Assembly: GCA_009760855.2 (NCBI GenBank)
Contig: WPIO01000004.1
Span: forward strand, 8,497,501 to 8,561,500
DNA from: Cristatella mucedo
Taxonomy: Eukaryota; Bryozoa; Phylactolaemata; Cristatellidae
Direction: 5' to 3'
Length of the DNA stretch: 64,000 bases
Shown: one piece after another, positions 22,651 to 49,581 of the stretch
Numbering within the stretch: position 1 is the stretch's first letter
Layout of the letters: each line of letters opens with the position of its first letter
Notes under the pieces: model-generated
Seen by the model: only the letters and a program-made list of their open reading frames with translations
Databases searched by the model: none
Told to the model about the DNA's origin: nothing
Made by a program: the position numbers and the translations under genes

Positions 22651-23090
22651 TTTTTTATTTTGCTAGCAGAGCCAGCAAGATAACAATTTTTGTAGAAAGC
22701 CTGCGACGCCGCACTGAAATACCCACGCCAGGTACTTTACGAAAAGCGAATATAGAACAAGCTTCAACGTTCGTCTCATATAAGCAAAAATCACGAGAGA
22801 CGAGCCGGCGTTGAAGTGGCCTTCCGTAGGAGTAAAACTTCGTTGCATAACGGCATCCCTTCCCCCCCCCACCCCCGGCGCTCAGCAGCTGCACCCTCGT
22901 TTATACTTTAACCTTACGACTAAGTAAGTGTCATGTTATGATAAAGCCATTGTATTTACATAAAAAAATCAGCATACATTTAGTTTTTCAGATTTAAAAA
23001 ATTTAATTTAATTTCTTTGCGACTTGTAGAAGAGATATTGCCGTGGACAAGCACTTGCCAGCGACGACCTTGAGTAGGTCCATAGGCAGC

Positions 23091-38213
<15,123 letters not shown>

Positions 38214-39595
38214 TGCCTTTTAATGGAGCCACCCACTGGAGCGGTGGCAGCAGCAGTGGACTGACCAAATGCTTGATGGGGCATCTGCAAGCTTGACTGT
38301 TGAGCTACAAACTCGCCTAGCAACTCAAATTTCCGAATTTGTAACATCCGAGCTAGCTGGCTCGTGCTCTGTGCAGGTCTTGTGTGGCTGCTCGACCGCT
38401 GCAGTGGCTGTAGCGCAGAGCGCCCCAGCTGTGAACGTGGTGTAGCAAGACCGTGCGCTTATAACGCAGGCGTCTGCTGCTGCTGCTGCTGCTGCTTACC
38501 AATTATCGTGGCCAGTTGCAAATGAACAGCACTCAGCAGCTGTCGTCCTCCTGCGAGTCACTATTGTGTAGGAAAGCCGGGTTAATTTGATTGGCCGTCG
38601 TCTCGAAGCTAGCCAGTTTCCAGTGTAGCTCTTCGTCATTGGCATACAGCTGCACATGCATACAGCCGCACTCACGCTGGAGCATGGCTAGACTGCCCTC
38701 TCTGGCAGGAGCTCATGCTATTTGGTCGTGTGCTAAGGGGCAGGGGGCCTTGCTGCGTACTCGCGTTATCGTCGGCCGGCGTCTCACCTGCTGGCCTTGC
38801 TAGCCTCTGCTTACCTCGGCAAGCTGGCGGGCGCCACCGCTGCCCCCGGCAAATCCAGTACTCCCGTTCGTTTGTTTATCTTCGCTTATTAGCTAGGTAG
38901 CAACAAACGTATTCACTGGCTCGCTAGTGTGCACTGGCTGTGATTAGTCTTCCTACTCATTAGCTGCCCTTTCTAGTGTTTCAGTGTTGAGAAGGCAGCA
39001 GCCCATTGTTGGTGAACCGCTGGTGGCAGTGGCAGCAGAGCTGGCAGCCGGCGGCCCCGGGCAATGTGGAGGCCGAGTGTGGAGCCAGCGTTTTTACTTC
39101 TTAAGCTAAGCGGCAGCAGCTGTTATTGTCTGTGCCTTCCTCCTCAGTGAAGCGCAGCCGAGTCCGGACGGGCTTCTCCTGCTCGATCGATATTTGGAGC
39201 CGTTGACGGCTTTGCCTCCCTCAGCGAGGTGATGCAGTTGCTTTGCAGAACGACATCTGTTCAGCTAGTCGGCCGCTCTAACTGGTGGTTGGCAAGAGGT
39301 GGACGCGAGTTCACGCTACTGAGCAACACAAATGTCATTTGTCCTGCGCCTGGGCATGCCTGGGACAAATGGCAGCTAAGAGAGCATTGCAACGGTGGTA
39401 TGACTGTAGCAATTTATCGGCCTATTACTCCTCAAGTCCATGCGATTGTTATACTAAACGACTGTCGCAGTGAAGTTTTCGGTGAGAGTCGGTCCACTAA
39501 TTCTGAGGTGCTCAGTCGGAGGCCGGCAGCCAGAGCCATAAGTGCAACAGTCAAGAATAGTTTTCATGCTGCCATTCGCACCGAAGGCTATCAAT
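38214..39595. other. EBP2 3' flank, unassigned
   Basis: This GC-moderate sequence contains a (CTG)7 tract at about 38472-38494. No AATAAA hexamer was seen in the first several hundred bases after the EBP2 stop, so the poly(A) site is unknown. No exon was recognised. Confidence 0.35.
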
Positions 39596-39760
39596 AGTAA
39601 TATCAATATCAATAAATTGATACTCTATTGATATAGATACTATTGATACTATCAATGGTAATAATAATAATAGTAATAGTAACGATACATTCGTATAGCA
39701 CCTTTGAAGAACTAAATCTATTTTCAGGCACTGCACATATAGTGTAAAGAAAGCATGTCA
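39596..39760 (-). mobile_element. Diverged LINE 3' tail with ATT/ATC-rich tract
   Basis: The inverted tail reads tagcacctttgaagaactaa and tctattttcaggcactgcac, preceded on the plus strand by imperfect (ATCAAT/AATAAT) repeats. Confidence 0.65.
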
Positions 39761-39879
39761 ATATAGCTATTGATAGCATGCACAGTGTCAGGACACTGGC
39801 AAACGCCGTGAAGAGTGGGTGCGTTTTTTTTGCTTATTCTAGAGTTGGAAAGGTTGGTGTGGGAGGATACCTAGTCTGA

Positions 39880-40035
39880 GCTAGTTTGGTTCAGTGGTGA
39901 ACGTGCTTGGCCGTCCAAAGTCAGAGTAAATGTATTTAATGGCCGGGGTCATCGGCTCGAGCCCCGTGGCATATGTGAAGTGCCTGAATAGAGATGGGGT
40001 TCTCTTGTGGCGCTATAGAAATGAATTATTTTTAA
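39880..40035 (+). mobile_element. tRNA-derived SINE family A
   Basis: The head reads agctagtttggttcagtggt, the B-box region gtcatcggctcgagccccg, the body ctgaatagagatggggttct and the tail ggcgctatagaaatgaatta. Confidence 0.8.
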
Positions 40036-40089
40036 TTTTGTAATCTGCACCGTAAGGCTGGAACAAGCGAGTTCTTGGACCTAAAAATG

Positions 40090-40460
40090 ACTGACAAGAA
40101 CCTTAAAAGTCGATGAGCTGAGTGATGGGGAGCCAGTGCAGGTCGGTGAGAAGTGACGTTGCAGCTGCAACGCTTACGTCTGCAAAGCCTGGTTGCCGAC
40201 TTACTAAGCGCCCACTAAGTGCCTCAGCCAGGCTTGCCCCTAGTGAGCGTCGAAGTTGCCACATTACACCACTTCTCGACGATCTGCACTGGCTCCCAGC
40301 AAAGCAGCGAATTTACTTCCACGCTTCTGTCACTCGCTCCTTTCTTTGGCTCCAGCCAAATCATACGATCGTGGTTGACCGTTGACAGCATATGCCTAGA
40401 ACGGTGTGAATTTCTCTTGAGTGCTATGCAAGTAGATTATTGTTATTATTTATTACTACT
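40090..40460 (+). mobile_element. LINE reverse-transcriptase fragment plus SINE-like tail
   Basis: One frame reads RRSCHITPLLDDLHWLPAKQ RIYF, matching the ITPLLxxLHWLPVxxRI block C-terminal to L2/CR1 reverse transcriptases. It is followed by ctcttgagtgctatgcaagt agattattgttatt, a family A tail. Confidence 0.7.
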
Positions 40461-41299
40461 GTACCTGCCGGAAGACAACGAGTAGTAATATAAATCGAGA
40501 CCAGATTTCACAAAATGTGCGAAATAACTAGGATGTGGTCTCCCTGCCTAAGCCGGCCTAAAGTTTTGCAACGCGCCTGAGGCTGCAATTATAAAAAACT
40601 CGGGGTTATCTGGAAACTAAACGTCACTAATGGGCCGGTGGACTACAGCCTGCTTGGAAGTGTGTGTAGTCTTTTAAGTTTTACCAGCTTTTTAGGTCTC
40701 TGTCGACTTGAGTCCGTTTGTAAGTGACGCAGGGAGAATGCACAAAGAAAGTGGCGACCTGCTAGTCGCTGCATTATAGCGTCACATTTGAGAGCCATGG
40801 AAATGCGCTGCTGTCCACAATGCAGATTGAAAGAAATCCCTTTTCAGCCAAAAAAGCAGGCATTACTCACGCGCCTACGAGATGCCGTAAGCCTACGGCT
40901 GGACTAGGTAGGAGACTTGGCTCATTTGGCCGGCGGTGCTGTAGTGCGACCGCCATCTAGCTAGCGCTCGTTGGTTTAAGGCGTCGTCTTGATTTCTGCT
41001 TGACGGTGATCAGTTTCGTTCAGAGGAATTGCCTTCACAGCTAGCGCCGATCATTCGATCTGCTCTTCAAGTCTGTCTTGACTGGACTACTGTAATTCCC
41101 TTTTGTCTTATAAAAAAAAGCCAATATGATTGGACCTTCTCCTGTACTTCAGTTATGAAACAAGTTCGCAGCGATTTTCTCCGCGAACTGCTCGCCCAGA
41201 CTGCTCGCCGCTATCGAGCCGTCGATCGAGCAGTCTTATTAGCGTGTATAGTAAGCTACCCTGCGAACTGCTCGCCGCTATCGGGCGAGCAGTCTAGTT

Positions 41300-41913
41300 A
41301 GCGTTTAGTAAATTACCCTTCGCTAACAAAAGTCGGCTCGCTCGCGCCATCGCAACGCACTTATTTTTTTGTTGTTTCTCCACTAGTCTGCAGCAGTGCA
41401 ACTGCCGTCGGCTTCGCTGCCGGCGGTACAATTCGTCGCGATGTTTCGGGGCGGGGGTATGACTTTCGACGCAAGAGCCTCTCTAGCTCAAAAGAGAGGA
41501 AAAATCTGAAGCGCTTTGCACTTTCGCTTCGGCTTGAGTCGCGCTCGAGGGGCCTGTGCGGGTCTCGTAAGACTTATCTCAATCGAGCAGCGATCTTTTT
41601 GTTTATTATTCCGTCGCCGATCTTCGTCGCGGAGCTCGGATCGGCAGAAAGAATTCGCATAATTGACAGCGGGAAGCGCCTGTGCGCTGCTTACGAGATA
41701 AGGACCGCGACACAGAGCGTCAGCGTGCCAATTACGAGCGAATCGCGAGCGAGCAGCGACGACGACGAGCCAAGACACGGCCGCCGTCGCCGCTCGACGC
41801 TCAGTCGCCGTTCGCAATCGGACGGAGCGCTCGCACGAAGGACAGCGAGACGCGCACGCACGCGGCAGCGAGATCGTCGATCGGGGTGGCGAGGCGAGCG
41901 CAGCAGCCGACGG
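41300..41913 (+). promoter_or_regulatory. CpG-rich upstream region of the bHLH gene
   Basis: G+C and CpG density rise sharply from about 41330 towards the bHLH start. The frame is open in phase with the bHLH ORF but contains no ATG. It is therefore either 5' UTR or promoter, or part of a longer N-terminus if an upstream exon exists. Confidence 0.45.
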
Positions 41914-42531
41914 ATGGCTTTCCGATCGCTCGGGACCGGTGCCTCGGCGGCGAACTCGTCAGCCTCCGGCCAAGTCGACGACGACGACGCCGCCAGCTCG
42001 AGCTCCTTCGGCGAGCTCGACGAGACGGACGGCGAAAGCTCGTCGTCGGCGAGCAGCCCGTCGGTCGAGGTCGCGGACGCGTCGCCGTCTTCGTCGTCCC
42101 CGTCGGCGGCCTCCACTTCGACGCCGTCTCTCGCCGGCTCCATGTTCGTCGAGGTGTCGGGCGCCGACAACTCGCGTCGCTTCGTGTGCGTGGAGCCGAA
42201 CTTTAGGGCACGTGCACAGCTCGGCGGCTTCCTCTTTGGCGGCGGCAAGCGGCGGAGGCAAACCCAGCGCGAGAGGTCTCGCCACGACACGGAGAACGCG
42301 GCGTTTGCCGAGCTCCGCAGGGTCATACCGATTCATCCGCCGGACAGGAAGCTTAGCAAGCACGACATTCTGCGCAGGGCCATCCGCTACATACAGCTCC
42401 TGTCGGACGTGCTGCGTCGCCCGGCGTCCGCGCAGATGGCGACGGCGGCCGCTGCCGAAGCAGGCGGCGCTCAAACTCGGCCGGTGGCGACTGGCGGCAC
42501 TCGGCCGCCGCCGCGGTGCGAAGCGCGTTAG
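41914..42531 (+). CDS. TAL/LYL-like basic helix-loop-helix transcription factor
   Basis: The predicted 205-residue protein has a Ser/Asp/Glu-rich N-terminus (1-75), a nuclear-type KRRR stretch, and a bHLH at about 112-168. The basic region reads QRERSRHDTENAAF, keeping the E-box-contacting Glu and flanking Arg. Helix 1, loop and helix 2 read FAELRRVIPIHPPD, RKLSKHDILRRAIRYIQLL. The phrase IPxHPPDxKLSKxxILRxAxxYIxxL is diagnostic of the TAL1/LYL1/NHLH group. ATG 41914 is the first ATG in the frame, which is open further upstream. No intron is needed. Compared with TAL1 the basic region is unusually diverged, lacking RWRQQNVNG. CpG-rich sequence precedes it and a GAGA minisatellite follows. It is predicted to bind E-boxes as a heterodimer with E proteins. 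The subfamily is not settled. Confidence 0.85.
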   Translation: MAFRSLGTGASAANSSASGQVDDDDAASSSSFGELDETDGESSSSASSPSVEVADASPSSSSPSAASTSTPSLAGSMFVEVSGADNSRRFVCVEPNFRARAQLGGFLFGGGKRRRQTQRERSRHDTENAAFAELRRVIPIHPPDRKLSKHDILRRAIRYIQLLSDVLRRPASAQMATAAAAEAGGAQTRPVATGGTRPPPRCEAR

Positions 42532-42611
42532 CCGCCGTGTCGCTCGCCGAGGATCGAATGATCCGATGATGCGTGTAGGCAGCTCGAGAGCTCTCGTGCG
42601 CGAGCGCTCGC

Positions 42612-42905
42612 GAAAGAGAGAGAGACAGAGCGGAGATAGAGAGGGAGAGAGAGAGACAGAGCGGAGAGAGAGAGAGGGAGAGAGAGAGACAGACAGACAG
42701 AGCGGAGAGAGAGAGGGAGAGAGAGAGAGACAGAGCGGAGAGAGAGAAACAGAGCGGAGAGAGAGAGAGACAGAGCGGAGAGAGAGAGAGACAGAGCGGA
42801 GAGAGAGAGAGAGACAGAGCGGAGAGAGAGAGAGACAGAGCGGAGAGAGAGAGAGAGACAGAGCGGAGAGAGAGGGAGAGAGAGACAGAGAGGAGAGAGG
42901 GGGAG
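42612..42905. repeat. GAGA-rich minisatellite with CAGAGCGGAGAGA unit
   Basis: The core gacagagcggagagag recurs at least ten times with variable (GA)n spacers. It begins about 80 bp after the bHLH stop and probably lies in its 3' UTR. Confidence 0.93.
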
Positions 42906-43554
42906 CAGAGGTGGCCATTTCTGCAGCCGAGGGGCGTCGCTCGCCTTAGCTTCCTGAACTCAAAACTGAGCAGCCATTGCTGCCATCGGATCGATAACTC
43001 TCATGCCGCCGGTGTGCGCTCCGGTGGGCGTCGGCGGCTGGATGTTCGCAGGGAACGATAGCGCTCAGCCGGCGCTGATGCAGCCCGGTGCCTGCTGAGA
43101 TGGCAACGACTGCTCTGTCTCGGTTCATCCGTGCGCTGCGGAGCGATCGGAACGCGACGTGCGGGAAGCGCGGGAAAGCGGGAGCGAGAGCAAAACTTGC
43201 CGGAACGCTCTTAGGAACTTTTGAGCATTACCCTCTCTGATTCCAGCACCCTGTCGCTAATAGTAAACGCTGCGACAAGAGTTAAAAAGCGAGTTGTTCA
43301 GACGCTTTCGGCGGCGCGGTCAATTCCCGCCGTCCGAAGGGGCTCGTTGACCTCTCCTAATCGCCACAATAGCGAGCTAGCGACGAAAACATTCCCCAAT
43401 TTGAACTTCGCGAGTGGGCTCATAGAGTTGCCACCTCCGTACCCGGCGGAAAGATCCCCAAAGATTTAAGAAGAAGGGGAAGCCTGCGGCAATTGGAGCT
43501 TGCCGAAGCTTGCAGCTCGCTCCATGAGATGCGATTTCTCGCTCCATGAGAGAT

Positions 43555-43820
43555 GCGAAAAACACACCTATTTAGGTCAGTATTTAGTGGGTCCCTGTGA
43601 TTCGTCCTTCATGTGCTTATGCGTGCTGACACTGTGCATGCTGTCACTAACCACATTTGCATACTGACCCTGTGCATGTCACCCCTAACCGTGTTATTCA
43701 TGTTTATCAAGCATGATATTAGACACCATTCAATCGAGCTTCCCTTTGCAGCAAATGTGAAGCGCCTAGAGAGAGATTGAGTTCTCTGAGGGCGCTTTAT
43801 CAAGTGCATTATTATGTAAT
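43555..43820 (+). mobile_element. LINE 3' UTR and tail
   Basis: It is nearly collinear with 20885-21145: agtgggtccctgtgattcgt, tgctgacactgtgcatgctg, the tail gcctagagagagattgagtt and ctctgagggcgctttatcaa gtgcattatta. Confidence 0.88.
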
Positions 43821-44619
43821 TCGACAGAAAGCTTGGCAGCGGTGCCCTAGTCAACGTCAGCTGAGCTACTACCGGCCTACAAGCCGCCTCAATCCACTCC
43901 ATGCTGGCTTTCAACAGTGAGTGCACCCTGCCGGTCTCTCTCTCTCTCTCTCTCTCACTCTGTGCGCATACAAGCTCAGAGCAGGCATCCTCGGCGCGAC
44001 GACCCAACGACAAGACTCTCGAATCTCTTTGAATTACCTCGGAGCAAAGTCAACACTCGGTTGTTGAAGAGTCCGGAGCGATCCTTCTCCCACTTGATAA
44101 GTTTACCAGCCACATTGGATGAATTCGTATGAGTGATGCCTCCGGAGGTCGTAGGTTCAACTTACGCTGACGGAGCCACTTGTTTCTTGCGCTATGACTA
44201 AGCCTAGAGGTAGGCAGTTCTGCATCCAACCAAAAGTTTCATTTGCCCACGTACTATCGTCTGTAGCTTACGTGCACACTACTGCTGCCAATGGATCTTA
44301 CGGTAGAGCAGATTTAGTTCTCATTTGAACCTTCACTGCAGCAATCGGCGAAGGCTACAGAGTTGTGTATGGAGATGCTCGCAGAGGCGCTCATAGGATA
44401 TTGTGCACTCGGGGGCGAACGGCACAGATGGTGCCCCACCCACAACTAGGCATCCATTGTGGCGCCCCCTGATTCAGCCAAGCTGATCCAGCGCACAGGA
44501 CATATGCCCCAGCTTCCATCGGTATGGCTTACAAGCAAGGGACGTAGCCAGGAATTTTCGTAATGATTTAAAAACTTGGCCAGAAAAGAGCTTTAATAAA
44601 GGTCAAGGTTGACGTAAAC

Positions 44620-44690
44620 ATAATAACATTAACAATAAAATTGGTATAGCACCCTAACAAAACTCAATCTATCTCTCCCGCTCTCTTCAC
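44620..44690 (-). mobile_element. Diverged LINE 3' tail
   Basis: On the plus strand it reads taacattaacaataaaattg, then gtatagcaccctaacaaaac and tcaatctatctctcc. Confidence 0.5.
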
Positions 44691-45119
44691 TCGAAATAGA
44701 GTATTTTTGAAATTGATTCCACATGTATAACCTCATCTTCAATGCACTCAGCTTTCGCGTCATTGGCTGCAGGCGTCCAAGGGACCTGCTGCATACAGTT
44801 GGAGAAGAGCGCTGAAACACATTTGACACGTATTCACTGTATTTTTATTGTTCATGTTTTCATCTCCGTCTGTATGCGCATTACGCTGGAGTTTCCTTTA
44901 GCGAACACGTCAGCTTCGGCGAGCATGCAATAGTCAAGCAGATTTGTCTCAGCTAAATAGACTTCGCAGTTTTGTTTACACCGACTGATAATTTACGTGA
45001 CAACCGTGTCCACGTAACAGTCCAGTAAGCCTACTTTCAGTCAGGTAGCATCGCAAACTTGGGACAAGCTTAGACTTGGGTACAGGGTCAAGTTGGACCA
45101 AGCATTTGTGACATCGCAT

Positions 45120-45440
45120 TTAGATATCCGTAACACAGTCATTGCAGTTTTCCTGCAGGTGTAGTAAGAAGCTTTCATGTGGTGCGGATCTCGATTGGTC
45201 AGGTTTGTCTGCTGTGAATGTCGCAGTTGCCACATTATCCGCTTCTCTCAGAACTCTACTTACTCCCCACCAAAATCGACGTCAAAGTCAGTTAGGAAAT
45301 GGCGTAAAGCGAGGCTCTCTAATAGTAGCACGTACTTGGGGCAGTGCACGGAATCAAGCGCCGAAAGTTCCTTTCCAGAAGGCTCGCTAGCAACGGCTCT
45401 TTGTCACGGCTGCCTGTTCAACTGCTATACATAGTCACTT
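45120..45440 (+). mobile_element. LINE reverse-transcriptase C-terminal fragment
   Basis: Frameshifted pieces correspond to the RRSCHITxLLxxLHWLP block (CECRSCHIIRFSQNSTYSP) and following sequence. It has no tail and is highly decayed. Confidence 0.5.
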
Positions 45441-46797
45441 TGAACTTAGTCTAAAAATCGCTCAATAGCTTACTCCCGTTGCTGCGACTTGCCGAAAGCA
45501 GCTGAACACGCCGGATATTCCTTCGGCGAATGCCTGGTCTGTTGGCAGTACCGCTGGGTCTTTCTCGTATAGCTAAGGGTCTCGACGGCCGATAGCTAGG
45601 TGCCAAGCCATGAAACGTGCCAGCCACTACACCCGGTGACATCATTTTTTGTTTTACAGACGAGTAGATCGTCCTGATATCTTGAAGTAGCCATACTTCT
45701 GAAGACAAGACTCAGCAAGAAAAGATTTCTTGCTGGGGTTGCCCCTCCAAGAACGGTCAGGGATTGCCAGTGAGAAATTTTGTTATCCCCACCTGCATCG
45801 TATCTTACCATCCTCTCAGCACCTCGGGGATACCAACCCTCCTCTCCATATTCAGTTAGTAAGCCGAGGTGCTGAGCTCGATGTTCACAACAGGCATCCA
45901 GAGAGCTGTTTTCAACCTGCACAACTACACACGGTAGTAGATTCGTGGACTAAGTAGAAAAACTAGAGACCTACCCCAGCGCCCTTCGATTCGGATTGAT
46001 GATGTACCTTTTCTGGGTGGCAAACAAATAGGACTTGAGCCAAGCCTTGCAACTATCGTAGGCTTAAGTGAACTTAGTTGGCTTAAGCGAATACAATAAA
46101 CACCCAACTGGTACTAATATCTCTAGCACGATTTGCTTACATTTTCAGTCTGATTTGTGGCCATAGTGTCAGTACAGCATTTAATGAGCCCAGTGCTGCA
46201 TACTAAACTTACTGTCTAATCCATATCTAGCTAGCTTAACCCTACAACTAATACGGGCTAATTCACCCTGCATCAGGTTGCTCTAACCACGTGCATATGC
46301 ATACTCCAGTTAGACATACATTTATCGCATTATTTAATGTAATGCATGACACGGATGCGGCTGCATGTCTATTTATATAACATAAGTGTTCAGAGATAGC
46401 CTAAAGGTTAAGAGGTTCACATGCATAACAAAAGCAATCATCAAAAACCTAACTATAGTATATCATATAACAAGAATAAGCAACAGCTTGCCTGCTAATG
46501 TATGTTCAGGTTCACCATTTTTCAGCAAAACAAATGGTCACTTCCTATCATGAAGCAATACATCCTTTGACCATTTAACCAGGCACAGCATAAACAATGC
46601 TATCACAGGAGATGACTGTCGAGACGGTGCTTCCGGCTGCTTACAGAAACTCTTGCTGCGACTCCTAAGTATGCCGATCTCATTCGATAGTGGATGCTAG
46701 GTTTGAAGTGAGGCGGTCTTGCCTCGTGTACAGCGAACAGCAGCATCGCAGGAACTGCAAAATCGTTGACATCGACTACCATACCACTCATGTGTGT

Positions 46798-46803
46798 TTT
46801 ATT
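46798..46803 (-). terminator. UQCRH polyadenylation signal
   Basis: An AATAAA hexamer on the minus strand lies 76 bases beyond the UQCRH stop codon. The spacing is typical of a short 3' UTR. Confidence 0.7.
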
Positions 46804-46878
46804 AAGGACACTATCTTAAAGCACATCCATTCACGTGCAAGCATTCTTAGCAAATTCTCTTCAGTGCAAAATGGAGAG

Positions 46879-49533
46879 TCACTTCAAGTGGTTGAACAAT
46901 GTCTTTGCCATCTGGAAATACAAATGTTTTAAAAAATAAATCAACTCTGGGACCGGGATACTGAGACATAGCCACAGCCTGACAATGCAACAACATTCAA
47001 TGAAGTACAAAGACAATCTTTAGGCAGCTAGTGCAACGCAGTGCTACAAGATCTCCCACACACATATTCTATTATGGTTACATACCAAGCAGGTGTGGAT
47101 CCTAATGCATAATTGAATCCAAGGGTTGCAATGAAACATAAAATTCACTGATTCAATTGTTGTTTCAAGGGAAAGTTCAGTGCAGAAGGTGACAGCCAAG
47201 TAGTTTGCGAATCATCATACAATTTCTAGTTTCTTAGCACATTAATAGCTGCAGTTTATACACACCCCAGAAGGACTGCATGGCTTGCAAGCTCGTTTAT
47301 AACTTGCACACAAATCGAGCCATTCGCCACCCTGGTTTAACCTCAGGGGTTAAGGTGCTCACCTATGATGACCGAGCTTAAGGTGCTTGCCTTTAACGAC
47401 TGAGGTGATTGGCTCGAGCCTTTTGGCATATGGGAAGCACCTGGTTAGAGGTTCAATTCTCTTAGTGAGCTATACTAATGAATGATGTATATCACATCAA
47501 GGGATTGTAGTTCTCTTAGTGAGCTATACTAATGAATGATGTATATCACATCAAGGGATTGTAACTGGACTTGCTTGCTATCGGCTGCTTTTGATAAGCA
47601 AGCTTGACTCATCGCCTCATGCTCACGGACCGAGGTGCACGGCAGCCATATCGGCCCGATTGCTTACTGCTGCAGCTGTGCACAGACAGTGTAGGTCGGC
47701 AGTCACACACCAAGGCACCGAGGTACCTCACACAGCAGTATCAGGTGAAAGGCATGCTAGCAGCAGCATCTTAGGCCGAGCTGGTTTGGTCCAGCGGTTA
47801 AGGTACTCGTCCCGACCAAGGTCAGGCTGAGGTCGTGGGTGGGCTTTTCCTCTTTCCAAGAGCTTTCAGGAGAGGGTTTTCTCATGAAGGTTTTGACTTA
47901 CGATGAAGGTTTTGACCGTCTACCCTAGGGTTGTTACACAAATGGGCCAAGACGGTCCTTAAAGCATTTTGGGCGCTTTTCGAGGTAGTGTTTTTAGTTT
48001 TTTTTTATAGACATGCGAATATATAGGCTAGCCCACAAAAAGTTAGACTTCTTTCGATGGCACCGGCTGGGTCGAAAGACGGCGAACGACTCAAGTCAAA
48101 TGCAAGCGATTGCACGACAGTTCTGAGCCTGGCTTCTTCATATCCTGGTGCTAAGCAAAGGAATCCAACTGCACAAGGCCGTGCTTGTAACATTTGCAAC
48201 TCAGTGATGGCCGATCCAAGCAGAGTGCGATTAGCAGTCGACATTCTGCGAGAGCCACCGATAAGCTTGCTCAGCCAACATTTAATGTAGATGTCATTAT
48301 ATCGCTTTAACAACGGAAACAGGAGGGGGGTCAGTGCATGCCCACTTGCTTGCAAGCATGCAGCACACACAGACACATGCCTTGAATGGCAACACTTGCT
48401 TAGCTTTTGATGAATGAAGAAACTAACTCCAAAAGTGATGAGAGCACACGGTTAATGAAAGTATTCAACAGTTAAAAGTAGTTTTGTACTTAATTTCAGA
48501 GCAAATGCGAGTCGTACCACAAAAACGGGCTAAGAAACCGGACGCACACTTCAGTTCGTAGTGAGGTATGCCAGGAGAAGGAGGATCACAGAGGTTCAGA
48601 TCAATAGATTTTTAAGAGATTATGCACCGTTTGTATTAGTCCAAACGGAATTAAGCAATAACTTGGGGGTCAGACGATAGCCAATGACGAACACACATTA
48701 TTTTTCTAGAGCTATGAAATCCAACAAATATAACACACACCTGGCTGGAATTTCAGGCCTAGTTTGCATCCCAATATTTGGCATCACCTAGTCAGAATGT
48801 GGTGCAGATGCAGGGTTTGAGCAGGCCACCTCGTATTGTGGTGCAGCTACACAGGTACTGACACACAGACACCGACACACAATGTATGCATACATTAAGA
48901 TCTCTTATTCTTGGATGGTATGCACATTCAAAGCTTGCCACTACACGCAGGACAAAAAATATAAAGCTTACCAGTACACGCAAGACAAACAATATCACCA
49001 TCCAATTAATTGAACAGTCAGAAATATTTCGGCAAGATCATTAGGTAGCGGCAAGGCACATCAAGGTGCCCTGAGCAATTGGCGACTGCTAACTACACCT
49101 GCTCTTTAAGACTGCCGATGCATCGAGGCTTAGCTAGAACTACTCAGTACACAAGTCAATTGAAGGAGCACGAGTAATCTATCTCGCTCATATCTATGTG
49201 AGAAACCGATTGAAATAGCGACCGCTCAGCTAACGCCCAAAACTTACACAAGTATCGCGGCAGTGTAGGAAATCAAAAATCTCCTGAGTGCACGTCTCTG
49301 CGGTGCTGGAGCGCCCAGACACGCGCTCGTTGCACGCCTTAAGCTCGGCTGCGGCGGCTGCGCAATTCTCTGCGCACTTGTCGCGGAGCTCGTCCGTGTT
49401 CGTCTACAATCGCGTCAGCGGCACTTACAATTACAGAAAAATACGAAAAAATAGAAGCACTTTTGGCCAAACTTTTTGCAGGGAGCGCGCCGGCAAAGGA
49501 TGATACGACGCTTGTGGCTCACGAATACAAGCA

Positions 49534-49581
<48 letters not shown>

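Noticed and set aside
41939-42949. 336-codon Arg-rich frame overlapping the bHLH gene
   Set aside because: It is the +1 frame of a GC-rich coding exon followed by GAGA repeats. The bHLH frame carries the recognisable domain.
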